The notes: generated by a model from the letters alone, not told the origin. Shown: positions 14,060-23,541, numbered from the stretch's first letter. The stretch is 35,868 nt of DNA from an uncultured Erysipelotrichaceae bacterium (GCA_902795725.1 CADBLY010000021.1:1-35868), one strand, 5' to 3'. Numbers and translations are program-made.

Positions 14060-16162
14060 ATGATAATGTGGTTAGGAAAAATGTTTAGAAATTTATTCTT
14101 TACCCTTGATAATGCGCTATTTAATTTCATACCAATGGTTTATACCCTATTAATGGATATATCTCGTACATCTATTTTGACTCAATCGCAAATTCATGCT
14201 TTTGCTGAGAGAATCCAAATGTTACTTGGAATCTTTATGCTATTTAAAGTGAGTTTTTCCTTGATAATGTATGTAGTAAATCCTGATGATTTTACCGAAA
14301 AATCAAAAGGAATAGGTAAATTAGCTCAAAACACAGTTATATCACTAGTTTTACTTGCTGTAGTTCCATATATATTTAATATGGCCTATAGATTGCAAGT
14401 GTTAGTATTAAAAGATAATACACTAGCTCGTCTAATTTTGCCAAATCAATCTAACAATAATTATCTAAATACTGCAGGAGATGATATGGCTTTTTCAATT
14501 ATGATTCCTTTTTTCTCTCCAAACACAGGAATAGAATTAGGCGATATTGATTGTTCAAAAGCAAGCGGCGAAGACAAAGAACTTTGTGAAAAATATAATA
14601 AGGCTCAAATGACTGAATGTGCAGAAATGATTGATAAAGACGGAAAATTTAGCGACAAATGTATTAATGCACTATCGCACGCTGTATATACTGATACTGA
14701 TACAGAATTAGGTTTGGATTTATTTGAAAATATTACAAAATTATCAGTAGTTACTAGTAGAGGAGAAACTATAAAAAATGCGCCAGTAACAATTGCAAAC
14801 TATATCACCGGTGTAAACAATCGAAACTTGGGTTTAACATTTAGAGCTGATATAGCAACCGCAACAACGATTACATCAGATGGATCAGAAGATTTTATAA
14901 TTCATTATCCTTGGCCATTTACAACTATTGTTGCTGTTGTCGTAATATTGCTTTTGATTAACTTCTGTTTAGATATTGGATTAAGAAGCGTAAAACTAGC
15001 ATTTCTTCAACTAATTGCTCCAATTCCTATTATTTCTTATATGGATCCAAAAAGTGGTAAAGACGGAATGTTCTCAAAATGGTATAAAATGTGTATATCA
15101 ACCTATGCAAGTTTATTTGTTAGATTGGCTGCTTTATATTTTGGAGTTTATATAATTAGTCAAGTAGGAAAACTAACTGATGTTATAAATGGTTCAGAAC
15201 AATCAAATTTCTTTGTTCAAGTGTTCATAATAATTGGAGTATTAATGTTTGTAAAACAATTACCTAAAATACTAGAAAATTTAGGTATCAAACTTGATGG
15301 TGAAGGTAAATTTAATCTTAATCCATTCAAGAAAATGGAAAATGACATGCTTGGTGGAAAAATCGCAAAGAAGGCTGCAACTGCACCAATACATGGAGTT
15401 CAAACATTTGGAAAAAGAGGAATAGCTGGAGCATATTCTGCAGCGACTGGTAGGGGATTTAGAAGAGGTTGGAAATCGGTAGATGCACCTTGGAAACAAA
15501 AAATAAATAAAAAATTAGATGAATGGGCACCGGATTTTGCTAAAGATAGACAAGAAGCGCGAGTTGCTCGTTTAGATAGTCAAATGAAAGACCGCCAAAA
15601 TAATATAGCAAACCAATATTTTGAAAAAGATGAAAACGGTGCAATAAAAAGAAAAAATACAGAATTTATGCAACGTTTAAAACAAATTGATAATAAATAT
15701 GCTGATTTATATAATGATTTAGACAGCAAAAAGAAAAAGGATTATAAAACTCAAGCAATTGCAACAGACTTAGAAAATAGACTTGCAAGTGGAACAGAAG
15801 ATAATATTAAATATGTTCAACAAGCATTAAATATGAAGGGTGCTAGCACCAATGAAATGTATCAGCAAATTAGCAAAGTGTCAAATGCATCAAAGAAAAC
15901 TGTCTCAATAGCAGAAGACAAATTGAATGAATATGCAAAAAGTAATGTATCTGCACGCAGTGCCCATGAATTTGCTAATAGTGTAGATGTATATGAGAAA
16001 AACAACAGTCAAAGTGAATTTAATATATCAAATGCTTCGCCACAAGATGTACCTACGACACAACCTGAAGTGACTCAAAATGAAAAAAGTGAATACACCA
16101 CACCTTCGGGTTTAATAATTGATGTAGGTAGCATTGATCATACAACAGGAAAACTAAAATAA
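14060..16162 (+). CDS. VirB6/TrbL-like polytopic T4SS membrane protein
   Basis: This 700-residue protein has about seven membrane helices in the first 410 residues, an exported loop of about 150 residues, and a cytoplasmic C-terminal region of nearly 290 residues rich in Lys, Asn and Gln. The segment PFTTIVAVVVILLLINFCLD followed by IGLRSVKLAFLQLIAPIPII and a GMFSKWYK phrase is typical of TrbL/VirB6-family proteins of Gram-positive T4SSs. The ATG at 14060 follows AAGGAGG by 8 bases; an upstream TTG at 13991 lies in the terminator and is rejected. It begins the run VirB6, VirB3, TrsD-like, VirB4. The large soluble tail is an unusual extension that may contact VirB4 or VirD4. Confidence 0.82.
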   Translation: MIMWLGKMFRNLFFTLDNALFNFIPMVYTLLMDISRTSILTQSQIHAFAERIQMLLGIFMLFKVSFSLIMYVVNPDDFTEKSKGIGKLAQNTVISLVLLAVVPYIFNMAYRLQVLVLKDNTLARLILPNQSNNNYLNTAGDDMAFSIMIPFFSPNTGIELGDIDCSKASGEDKELCEKYNKAQMTECAEMIDKDGKFSDKCINALSHAVYTDTDTELGLDLFENITKLSVVTSRGETIKNAPVTIANYITGVNNRNLGLTFRADIATATTITSDGSEDFIIHYPWPFTTIVAVVVILLLINFCLDIGLRSVKLAFLQLIAPIPIISYMDPKSGKDGMFSKWYKMCISTYASLFVRLAALYFGVYIISQVGKLTDVINGSEQSNFFVQVFIIIGVLMFVKQLPKILENLGIKLDGEGKFNLNPFKKMENDMLGGKIAKKAATAPIHGVQTFGKRGIAGAYSAATGRGFRRGWKSVDAPWKQKINKKLDEWAPDFAKDRQEARVARLDSQMKDRQNNIANQYFEKDENGAIKRKNTEFMQRLKQIDNKYADLYNDLDSKKKKDYKTQAIATDLENRLASGTEDNIKYVQQALNMKGASTNEMYQQISKVSNASKKTVSIAEDKLNEYAKSNVSARSAHEFANSVDVYEKNNSQSEFNISNASPQDVPTTQPEVTQNEKSEYTTPSGLIIDVGSIDHTTGKLK

Positions 16163-16180
16163 AAGGGAGTGTGATACTAG

Positions 16181-16498
16181 ATGAATAATTATTTAATACC
16201 AGCTAATTCCAAAAAATCAATGATGTACTTTAGTATGTTTACATTAGGAGATTTGATTCTTTTTGGAATAGGGGCTAGTGTATCATTATTAATGATGATG
16301 ATATTACCAATAGAACAATTGCTTTTTGCAGTTATTGCTATCGCTCCTGGTATTGTATGTGCGGGGCTAGTTGTTCCGATACCGAATTATCACAATGTAA
16401 GAACAGTAATTAAACTAGCTTGGGAGTTTTATACGACTCGTCAAAAATATATATGGAAAGGTTGGTGTTATAAAGATGGCGAAACAAGTAAAAAGTAA
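16181..16498 (+). CDS. PrgI/TrsC (VirB3-like) T4SS membrane protein
   Basis: The 105-residue protein has two membrane helices (about 22-45 and 48-68) and the conserved phrase VPIPNYHNVRTVIKLAWEFY, followed by the aromatic stretch RQKYIWKGW that marks PrgI-family proteins. Such proteins anchor VirB4 to the membrane. Its 3' end overlaps the TrsD-like gene by 23 bases in another frame. Confidence 0.85.
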   Translation: MNNYLIPANSKKSMMYFSMFTLGDLILFGIGASVSLLMMMILPIEQLLFAVIAIAPGIVCAGLVVPIPNYHNVRTVIKLAWEFYTTRQKYIWKGWCYKDGETSKK

Positions 16499-17015
16499 GT
16501 ATACGGATATACCAGTAAAAGATATTCGAAATGGTATGATTGTTTTAGACAACAAAGAGATGGTAACAGGAGTTAAAATAGTTCCAAGAAATTTATTTAT
16601 TCTTGATCCTGCAACGCAAAATGCTGTTATAAATAACTTAAAAGTTGTTTATAATGTTATTGATTATGAATTTTGGATAATTGCTGCTGATAGACCTGTT
16701 GATATTAATGTGTATTTATCAGAACTTCAAGTTCTTTATAATTCCACTACCGATACAATAAGAAGAAAAATGATATTAGAAGATATAGATAAAGCTAATA
16801 TGTTTATGAACAATAATGTTGTTGATACAGAATATTATTTATTATTTAAAGATAAAGATTTAGATAGAATTCAAAAACGCATTAGAAATTTAGTAAGTAA
16901 TTTAGCTTCTGCTGGATTAACATCATATCAGACATCAAATGAAGATTTAAGAATGATTTTAGATAATTTCTTAAATGGTGGACAAACTACTACTTTTGGG
17001 ACGGTGATGGCATGA
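16476..17015 (+). CDS. TrsD-like T4SS protein upstream of VirB4
   Basis: The 179-residue soluble protein lies between PrgI/VirB3 and VirB4, as TrsD does in staphylococcal and lactococcal conjugation operons (order TrsC-TrsD-TrsE). Its text (VKDIRNGMIVLDNKEMVTGV, then a long helical part RIQKRIRNLVSNLASAGLTS) resembles the N-terminal non-ATPase part of VirB4/TraC proteins. No P-loop is present. It shares ATGA (17012-17015) with the VirB4 start, so the two are translationally coupled. An ancestral split VirB4 N-domain is possible. Confidence 0.65.
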   Translation: MAKQVKSKYTDIPVKDIRNGMIVLDNKEMVTGVKIVPRNLFILDPATQNAVINNLKVVYNVIDYEFWIIAADRPVDINVYLSELQVLYNSTTDTIRRKMILEDIDKANMFMNNNVVDTEYYLLFKDKDLDRIQKRIRNLVSNLASAGLTSYQTSNEDLRMILDNFLNGGQTTTFGTVMA

Positions 17016-18799
17016 CAAATATAAAAACAGAAATTGCTCCAAAAGGGCTGGAGTTTAAAAGTAATGAATTTATAATTAGTGATAAATACGCTACAATTCT
17101 AAGCGTAATAAGCTATCCGCAATTTGTATATCCTGGATTTCTATCATCACTAACTAGTATGTCTGGAATTAAAATGGTAATTAAACATATTCCACTTCCG
17201 GCATCTAGTATGAGTAAAATGTTAAATAAAGAATTAGCAGATTTAAAACAGAGATATCAAGATGAAAGAGACAGAACTATTCAAGAAAGATTACGCCAAG
17301 ACTATGAATCTCTTGAACAATTTATTAGTGAACTAGCTGCAACTCAATCAAAAGTATATGATTTTCAGCTTCATATTATGATTACAGCCGATAGTAAAGA
17401 AGAACTTGATTTAAAAAAATTACAAGTTAGAAATTATCTAGAAGCTATGCAACTAAGGGCTATTCCACTTCGTTTTGAACAAGATAAAGTTTTAAAATCT
17501 ATCTTACCAATTTATGATAAGCAAGATATTGAAGATAGAATTGGAACACCAATGCCTTCTCCAACAATGGCAGCTATGTATCCATTTATCTTTGATAGTA
17601 TCAAAGATCCTGGGTTAGGAACTTTGTTGGGTGTTGACTTCTCAGGTGGTGTTATTTTATTTAATCAATTCTTATATCAAATAAAAAAAGAGAATAATCG
17701 AAATAATGCCAATATGATTATTTTAGGTACAAGTGGTAGTGGTAAAAGTACCGCTGCAAAAATCCTTCTTAGAAGCCATTTGCGTAATAACTATCAAGTA
17801 GTAGTTATTGACCCAGAAGGCGAATTAGAAGATATGGCTCGTATGTATAAAGGAGATTTTATTGACTTAGGTAAAGGTGGAGAATATGGTATGATAAATC
17901 CACTTGAAGTAGTTCTAGACGCTGACGAAGAAGAAATAAGACAAGGATTAGGATATACCGTATTAACACGTACTATTCAAACCATTAAAGCCTTCTTGAA
18001 ATACTATGATCCAACAATAACTGAAGATATTGTAAATATGTTTAGTGAAATAGTTCAAGAAACATATAAACGTTTTGGAATTGATTTTAACAGTGATTTT
18101 ACAAAATTTAGTTCAAAAGATTATCCAACATTTAAGGATGTATATGCAACCATTAGAGGTAAAATTCTAGCCATGCCAGAACAAACCAAAGAAAAAGATG
18201 TTTTAGAAGCCTTAGAACTAAAAATAAGACCACTTATTAAAGAATTAAGATTTTATTTTGATGGACATACAACTATTGATCCACAAAGTAATTTTGTAGT
18301 ATTTAATATAAGAGAAATAATGAATGCTGATAACAATATCAAAAACGCCCTATTCTTTAATATCTTAAAATTTGCTTGGGGTTTAACACTTAATTCAAGT
18401 ATAAATACCATTATGATGGTTGATGAAGCACACGTATTATTAAGTGGTGGAAATACTCTTGGAGCTGACTTTTTAGCACAAATTCAAAGACGTGCTAGAA
18501 AGTATAATACAGGAACAATTATGATAACTCAACAGCCTACTGATTTTAGTGATCCAACTGTAATTACACAAGGTAAAGCTATTTTTGACAATGCATCATA
18601 TTACTTAGTGATGGGATTAAAAAAACAAGCAGTTACTGACCTAGCTCGTTTAATAGATCTAAATGATAGTGAAATGGAAAGTATTAAACAGTATAGTCAA
18701 GGAGAAGCTTTATTTGTATGTGGAAGTAGAAGAATGCGTATCAATGTGATTGCTTCTGATGAAGAATTAGATTCCTTTGGATCAGGCGGTGGATTGTAA
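17012..18799 (+). CDS. virB4: VirB4/TrsE-type T4SS ATPase
   Basis: VirB4 is the universal T4SS ATPase that energises assembly and transfer. The 595-residue protein starts with a beta-rich domain (IAPKGLEFKSNEFIISDKYA, SVISYPQFVYPGFLSSL) and a charged coiled region (about 75-130). The C-terminal RecA-like ATPase has Walker A GTSGSGKS at 239-246 and Walker B MMVDEAH with D471 and E472, followed by RRARKYNTGTIMITQQPTDF. Length is normal for the Gram-positive TrsE branch. It follows PrgI and the TrsD-like gene by overlap and precedes the CHAP hydrolase, a standard Gram-positive T4SS order. Confidence 0.95.
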   Translation: MTNIKTEIAPKGLEFKSNEFIISDKYATILSVISYPQFVYPGFLSSLTSMSGIKMVIKHIPLPASSMSKMLNKELADLKQRYQDERDRTIQERLRQDYESLEQFISELAATQSKVYDFQLHIMITADSKEELDLKKLQVRNYLEAMQLRAIPLRFEQDKVLKSILPIYDKQDIEDRIGTPMPSPTMAAMYPFIFDSIKDPGLGTLLGVDFSGGVILFNQFLYQIKKENNRNNANMIILGTSGSGKSTAAKILLRSHLRNNYQVVVIDPEGELEDMARMYKGDFIDLGKGGEYGMINPLEVVLDADEEEIRQGLGYTVLTRTIQTIKAFLKYYDPTITEDIVNMFSEIVQETYKRFGIDFNSDFTKFSSKDYPTFKDVYATIRGKILAMPEQTKEKDVLEALELKIRPLIKELRFYFDGHTTIDPQSNFVVFNIREIMNADNNIKNALFFNILKFAWGLTLNSSINTIMMVDEAHVLLSGGNTLGADFLAQIQRRARKYNTGTIMITQQPTDFSDPTVITQGKAIFDNASYYLVMGLKKQAVTDLARLIDLNDSEMESIKQYSQGEALFVCGSRRMRINVIASDEELDSFGSGGGL

Positions 18800-18818
18800 T
18801 ACTAAGGTGGTGATTTAG

Positions 18819-20771
18819 GTGAACAATAATAATTTAAATAATAGAAATAGTCAGGCAGATAGCATGCCACATAACAATATGTTGGAAAATGCACAGAATA
18901 ATACTAAAATGCGTAATGATGCCGATGTTAACAATAAAAATATTAATACCAAACCAAGAACACAAGCTTCACCTAAATCATCAAATAGTAATACAAACTA
19001 TCAAACAAAAAATAACATTAGAACACCAAATCAAATTATTAATCAAAACAAATCACATTCATCCCTAAATAATATTGGTGGTCCAGCAGGAAAAAAAATA
19101 ACAAATGGTAGTGTTATAAACAATCTTAAGAAAAATAAACTAGCTCAAGCTATCCCTGGAGTAGGACTTGCTCAACGATTATCTAGTATTAATAATAAAA
19201 GGAAAAAGTTTCTTAAACCTTTTTCTTTAAATATGACTAAAGATGAAGAAGTAAACGAAGATAATAAAGAAGAAATAGATGATAATACTGATAATGAGTC
19301 TCAAAACAAACTACCAGAAGTTATAAGTGGTAGTGTTGATTTATTCGCTAAAATAAAGAAATATAAGTGGTTTTTAATTGGCGGGTTAAGTATGTTTGGC
19401 GTAATACTTATTCTAGCACTTATAGGTTTTATTATAGGTGGATCAGCAGCTGGTGCCGGAGGGTTTTCTAGTGATGCATCAAGTACAGATTTTGGTGAGC
19501 AAGTTGAATCCCAATTTGAAAAAGGCGATGAAATTGATTTAAGTGATGAAATAAATGATACAGGTTTTATTGATGATAATTTAGAAATTGACGTTCAATT
19601 TGTAAAGAATAAATTAGATTTAAATATTGAAGATATAGCTGATTACTATGGAGTAAATGCTGCCTGTAATGGAAAAAAGAGTAAAAAATGTACAGATGGT
19701 AATGAATATCGTTTTTTTCTTAAAATGTATGATATCTATTTTCTTTATAAAAATCAATATAATGTAAAATTAGATTTACCGCTCATCATGGCTACTTTAA
19801 ACTATAAAAATACCCAAATGCCTGTTGTATTTAAAAACAACTTAAATGATTATAATAGAGAAGACTTAAATAATCAAGATTATCAAGGTAATCTTTCTTG
19901 GGAATTTGACTATAAGAACTATGAAGGATACAAATACTTAAACTCCAAAGATGATCGCTTTGATATGCAAATATTAGCTAAAAACATGGTTACTAAAAAA
20001 ATAACATATAAATGTGGAAGTGATACCAAAGAAACAAATGATATTGAAAAAAGCAATTATTCATCAAAACTAGAATGTTCAAATCCAACAGATATTTCTG
20101 AAACCTACGAATTGGATAAAAAAAAATATAATGAATTCCTACTCGAATACATTGAGCATAAATACTTTATTAAAGGTGAAGAAGTAGAAAATGTTGAAAA
20201 CAATAATACAGAAGATTCAACTACATATGAAGGATCTAGCTCTTTGGCTGATTCATTTGTTAAAGTGGCAGAAGATGAGTATAAAAAATTTAATAATGGA
20301 ATAACATCAGCTTGGACTTATCAAAGTGAAGCAAATATTGGGAATAATTTTTGGTGTGCAGCTTTTGTCAATTACGTAGCAAAAAGAAGCACATATAAAG
20401 GAAAAAGTGTTCATGATATAGTTAATCCAATCTGTGATGGTTCTGTTAGTTGTTCCATGGTACAATTTAAGGATAAATCTCATTTAAAATTTTATTTTAA
20501 CGATTCTTGTTCTCGCTTTAAAGGAAAAAATGGTAATATAACTTATAAACCCAAAAAGGGAGATTATATTTTCTTTGATTGGAATAATAGATTTTCAGGG
20601 TTAAATAGTATATATTTAGGAACCGATGATGTATCTCATATTGGAATTGTTAAATCAGTTTCCGATAATGTAGTAATGGTTATTGAAGGAAACTGTAATA
20701 ATAAAATTTGTAATGATAGTCCATATTATCTTACCGATTGTGATGTAGTTGGTTATGGGTCATGGTATTAG
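18819..20771 (+). CDS. Membrane-anchored CHAP-domain wall hydrolase (VirB1/TrsG-like)
   Basis: The 650-residue protein opens a path in peptidoglycan for the T4SS. The start is GTG at 18819, 8 bases after AAGGTGG. Residues 1-175 are a cytoplasmic, Asn-rich low-complexity region; 180-210 is one membrane helix; about 265-340 looks like a lysozyme-like helical domain (YDIYFLYKNQYNVKLDLPLI) but without the expected catalytic glutamate phrase. The C-terminal part is a CHAP amidase/endopeptidase with Cys513 (WCAAFVNYV) and His607 (VSHIGIV). TrsG and Orf14 of other Gram-positive systems combine similar domains. The cytoplasmic Asn-rich arm is unusual. Confidence 0.82.
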   Translation: MNNNNLNNRNSQADSMPHNNMLENAQNNTKMRNDADVNNKNINTKPRTQASPKSSNSNTNYQTKNNIRTPNQIINQNKSHSSLNNIGGPAGKKITNGSVINNLKKNKLAQAIPGVGLAQRLSSINNKRKKFLKPFSLNMTKDEEVNEDNKEEIDDNTDNESQNKLPEVISGSVDLFAKIKKYKWFLIGGLSMFGVILILALIGFIIGGSAAGAGGFSSDASSTDFGEQVESQFEKGDEIDLSDEINDTGFIDDNLEIDVQFVKNKLDLNIEDIADYYGVNAACNGKKSKKCTDGNEYRFFLKMYDIYFLYKNQYNVKLDLPLIMATLNYKNTQMPVVFKNNLNDYNREDLNNQDYQGNLSWEFDYKNYEGYKYLNSKDDRFDMQILAKNMVTKKITYKCGSDTKETNDIEKSNYSSKLECSNPTDISETYELDKKKYNEFLLEYIEHKYFIKGEEVENVENNNTEDSTTYEGSSSLADSFVKVAEDEYKKFNNGITSAWTYQSEANIGNNFWCAAFVNYVAKRSTYKGKSVHDIVNPICDGSVSCSMVQFKDKSHLKFYFNDSCSRFKGKNGNITYKPKKGDYIFFDWNNRFSGLNSIYLGTDDVSHIGIVKSVSDNVVMVIEGNCNNKICNDSPYYLTDCDVVGYGSWY

Positions 20772-20779
20772 GAGAAAAT

Positions 20780-21460
20780 ATGAAAAAGATTAAATATTTA
20801 TTAATTGTTTTATTATTTATAATCAGCGGTTGCAGTGCTGAATATAATTTAACTATTTATGATGATGAAATAAAAGAGAAATTTACTTCTGTTATAAATA
20901 AAAATGAAATACCAACTTATGTTAAATCTTCTGATCCATATGCCCCTGAATTTGATGATCAATTAACACCTTTTATAGAAAATGAGCAACACCCTTTTTT
21001 AGATAATAATGATATTATTTATGATAAAGAAGTTGTTGAAGAAGATACTTATCGTCAAGTAACATATAAATATAAATATAAAAAAGAAGAATTTATTAAT
21101 TCGTATGTTATGAAATATTGTTTTGAAAATGTTCAATATGATTATCAAAATAATTATAATATAAATCTATCAGGTGCATTCTATTGCCTACGAAGTGATA
21201 GTTTAGATATAAATATTATAACAAAAAGCAAAGTTATATCTAATAATGCTGATTTTAAAAAAGGAAATACTTATACCTGGCACATTGAAAAAAAAGATGT
21301 GGATAATGTTAACATAAACATGGAAATAGAAAGAAATCATACTGTAAGAAATCTATCTAAAAATACAGGACCTATTGCTATAGTATTTATTATTCTAATT
21401 CTCATAGTATTATCTATATTATTAGTCTTAAAAAAAAGATTAAATAATAACAAAATATAA
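20780..21460 (+). CDS. Lipoprotein with C-terminal membrane helix, paralogue 1
   Basis: This 226-residue protein begins MKKIKYLLIVLLFIISGCSA: a signal sequence ending in a lipobox, so Cys is lipidated after cleavage. The exported domain (EYNLTIYDDEIKEKFTSVIN) is followed by a C-terminal membrane helix (about 195-218, GPIAIVFIILILIVLSILLV) and basic tail. It is therefore held at both ends. The ATG at 20780 is 4 bases after AGGAG; an ATG at 20762 overlaps the preceding gene and lacks a site. A paralogue lies at 22861 on the other side of the SpoIID/CHAP gene. I know no function; a VirB7-like or hydrolase-scaffold role is a guess from position. Confidence 0.6.
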   Translation: MKKIKYLLIVLLFIISGCSAEYNLTIYDDEIKEKFTSVINKNEIPTYVKSSDPYAPEFDDQLTPFIENEQHPFLDNNDIIYDKEVVEEDTYRQVTYKYKYKKEEFINSYVMKYCFENVQYDYQNNYNINLSGAFYCLRSDSLDINIITKSKVISNNADFKKGNTYTWHIEKKDVDNVNINMEIERNHTVRNLSKNTGPIAIVFIILILIVLSILLVLKKRLNNNKI

Positions 21461-21478
21461 AGAAAGTATGGTGGTAAA

Positions 21479-22852
21479 ATGAAGTATTATAAATATATAT
21501 TAGTTGTATTGATATCAATACTTTTTTTACCATTAACTGGACAAGCCTACGAATATATTAATTCAAAAAACAAATCAAATGTAGAACGTTATAGAACTGA
21601 TATATACCACTTAAGAGAAATGTATGAAGACTTTATTGTTGAAGAAGGAGAAACAGAAGAAAGTAATTCTTGCACAACAGTTGGAACAATTTATAAAGAA
21701 TGTAGTGGGATAACTGTAGAAGGATATGGAACCTATTCACTAGAAGAATATGTAGCCGGGGTTTTAGCAGGGGATGAAGGCTGGTCACAATACTTAGATA
21801 ATCCTACACTTCGTTATTTTATCCCAGCAATGGTAAGAACGGTGGGACTAACATCATCAAATAATTGTACTACTAGCATATCAGGTACAACTTCTGTACA
21901 AATATTTCAAGGGGATACAAAAAGCTATATTGATGTTGCAAATGAGTCGGCAGGTGTAGTTTTAGTAGACAATACTAAAAATCCATTTACACCAGGATAT
22001 TCAGTAACAGGACTAGCAGATTGTGAATCAATAAGTGACGGAATGTGTCATATAACTCGATATCATAAATGGGATTATAAAGAAACATATGAGTCAATAT
22101 ATCCAACAAGTTCCATATTAACAAGTGGTAGTATATCAGTACATCATGTGGGAGCTAATCCAAATGATATTGAATATAAAGCAAAAGAATTAAATTATAG
22201 TGCCGAACAGCTAGCTAAATATGTTTTTGGTGAAGATACTGAATATGCACAACTTGAATCTGATGGCTATTCATCAGACAATGAGAATACCAAAAAATCC
22301 AAATCATTCACTTGTGAAGGAACAGATGATGGATTATCAGTAGCATCTGCTAGTGGGTTTAAAAAAAGAACATCCCAACCAAAATCTGATAATAAGCATT
22401 ATTTTTCAAATGAAAATGCTTCATATGCAGGAGGCTTTGTTGGACAATGTACATGGTATGCATTTGGTCGAGCTAACGAAATATTAACAAATGCAAAAAG
22501 CAAATTAAAATGGACAATAGCTTCCGATGCAGGGCAATGGTATTCTGCAAATAAATCGCAGGGTACAAAAGGTTTCAAATCAACAACAGATGTTAATAAA
22601 CCAAAAGTAGGTGCAATTATTGTTTGGCAAGATGTTAATGGAGTAAGCTCTGATTGTAAAGGTTGTGGACACGTAGCCGTTGTAGAAACTGTTAATTCTA
22701 ATAAAACAATTGATATAACTGAAGCTAACATTGGATCTGTTAAGTCATCATCAAATCCATATGGTTGGCAGTATGTTTCTAATTTGAGCTTTGCTGAAGT
22801 TTCCAATAGGTGGGGATATTCATTTGCAGGATATATTTATACAGTTGAATAG
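21479..22852 (+). CDS. Secreted SpoIID-like plus CHAP wall-lytic protein
   Basis: The 457-residue protein has a signal peptide (cleavage near GQA, about 23). A segment at about 85-130 (SLEEYVAGVLAGDEGWSQYL) resembles the SpoIID/LytB transglycosylase motif 'leeYlkGVvagEmp', with D99 and E100 where the catalytic glutamate lies. The C-terminal CHAP domain has Cys324 (GQCTWYAFGRANEI) and His398 (GCGHVAVVET). If both act, one enzyme cuts glycan strands and the other cuts peptide stems. It is placed between two paralogous lipoproteins and before virD4, so wall opening for the T4SS-like part is likely. The CHAP call is secure; the SpoIID-like call is tentative. Confidence 0.75.
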   Translation: MKYYKYILVVLISILFLPLTGQAYEYINSKNKSNVERYRTDIYHLREMYEDFIVEEGETEESNSCTTVGTIYKECSGITVEGYGTYSLEEYVAGVLAGDEGWSQYLDNPTLRYFIPAMVRTVGLTSSNNCTTSISGTTSVQIFQGDTKSYIDVANESAGVVLVDNTKNPFTPGYSVTGLADCESISDGMCHITRYHKWDYKETYESIYPTSSILTSGSISVHHVGANPNDIEYKAKELNYSAEQLAKYVFGEDTEYAQLESDGYSSDNENTKKSKSFTCEGTDDGLSVASASGFKKRTSQPKSDNKHYFSNENASYAGGFVGQCTWYAFGRANEILTNAKSKLKWTIASDAGQWYSANKSQGTKGFKSTTDVNKPKVGAIIVWQDVNGVSSDCKGCGHVAVVETVNSNKTIDITEANIGSVKSSSNPYGWQYVSNLSFAEVSNRWGYSFAGYIYTVE

Positions 22853-22860
22853 GTGATAAA

Positions 22861-23532
22861 ATGAAAAAAACAATTATAATATTACTATTATTAATAATAG
22901 TATCAGGTTGTAGTGCTAAATACGAAATAGAAATCAAAGATAAAAAAATAAATGAAAAATCATCATTTATTATTAATAAAAAAGAAGTTGAAAGTGATGG
23001 TATATATTATACTGTAAGCAGAATAGCAGGTAAATATTTTCTAAATGTAGATTTTTTAATAGGAGATACTAAAGAATACTATGAAAATGAAAATGCTATA
23101 TATCAAAAAAGAAATACTACTAGTATTGATGAATATAATTCATCAGATATGTTAAAATATTGCTATAGCGCACATAATGTTTTAAATGAAAAAAAATATT
23201 ACATTATATCTACTAGTAATACCTTTGAATGTTTTGAAAAGTATCAAGAATTAGATAATGTTCAAATTGTATTAAAAACTAACCATCAAGTAAAAGAAAA
23301 CAATGCAGATAAAGTTGATGGATATACCTATACTTGGAACATTAATAAAAATAATTATAATGATAAAAGAATATATATTAAACTATATAAAGATAAATAT
23401 GTTTTTAATTATGAAAATGAATTTTATAAAAAAATAGCTTTATATATAGGTGTTGGATGTGCTATAATAGGAAGCGGTTTATTTATCTATTTCAGATTAA
23501 TGAGTAAAAGAAAAAAATCTAACAAAATCTAG
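22861..23532 (+). CDS. Lipoprotein with C-terminal membrane helix, paralogue 2
   Basis: This 223-residue paralogue of the protein at 20780 starts MKKTIIILLLLIIVSGCSAK (lipobox with Cys17), followed by the same opening theme (YEIEIKDKKINEKSSFIINK), a shared 'MLKYCY' versus 'VMKYCFE' cysteine region, a shared 'YTWNI' versus 'YTWHI' phrase and a C-terminal membrane helix (about 192-214). Conservation of the central Cys pair suggests a disulfide. It precedes virD4 by 9 bases. Duplication around the CHAP gene suggests the two pair up or bracket the same assembly. Confidence 0.6.
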   Translation: MKKTIIILLLLIIVSGCSAKYEIEIKDKKINEKSSFIINKKEVESDGIYYTVSRIAGKYFLNVDFLIGDTKEYYENENAIYQKRNTTSIDEYNSSDMLKYCYSAHNVLNEKKYYIISTSNTFECFEKYQELDNVQIVLKTNHQVKENNADKVDGYTYTWNINKNNYNDKRIYIKLYKDKYVFNYENEFYKKIALYIGVGCAIIGSGLFIYFRLMSKRKKSNKI

Positions 23533-23541
23533 GAGGCTAAA

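Noticed and set aside
16476..17015. A frameshift having split VirB4 into two pieces.
   Set aside because: The ATGA junction, the complete N-terminal start phrase of the 595-residue VirB4 and the known TrsC-TrsD-TrsE order indicate two real genes.
22399..22806. 135-residue leftward open frame.
   Set aside because: It is the mirror of the CHAP domain coding sequence, has no ribosome-binding site and no protein-like motif.
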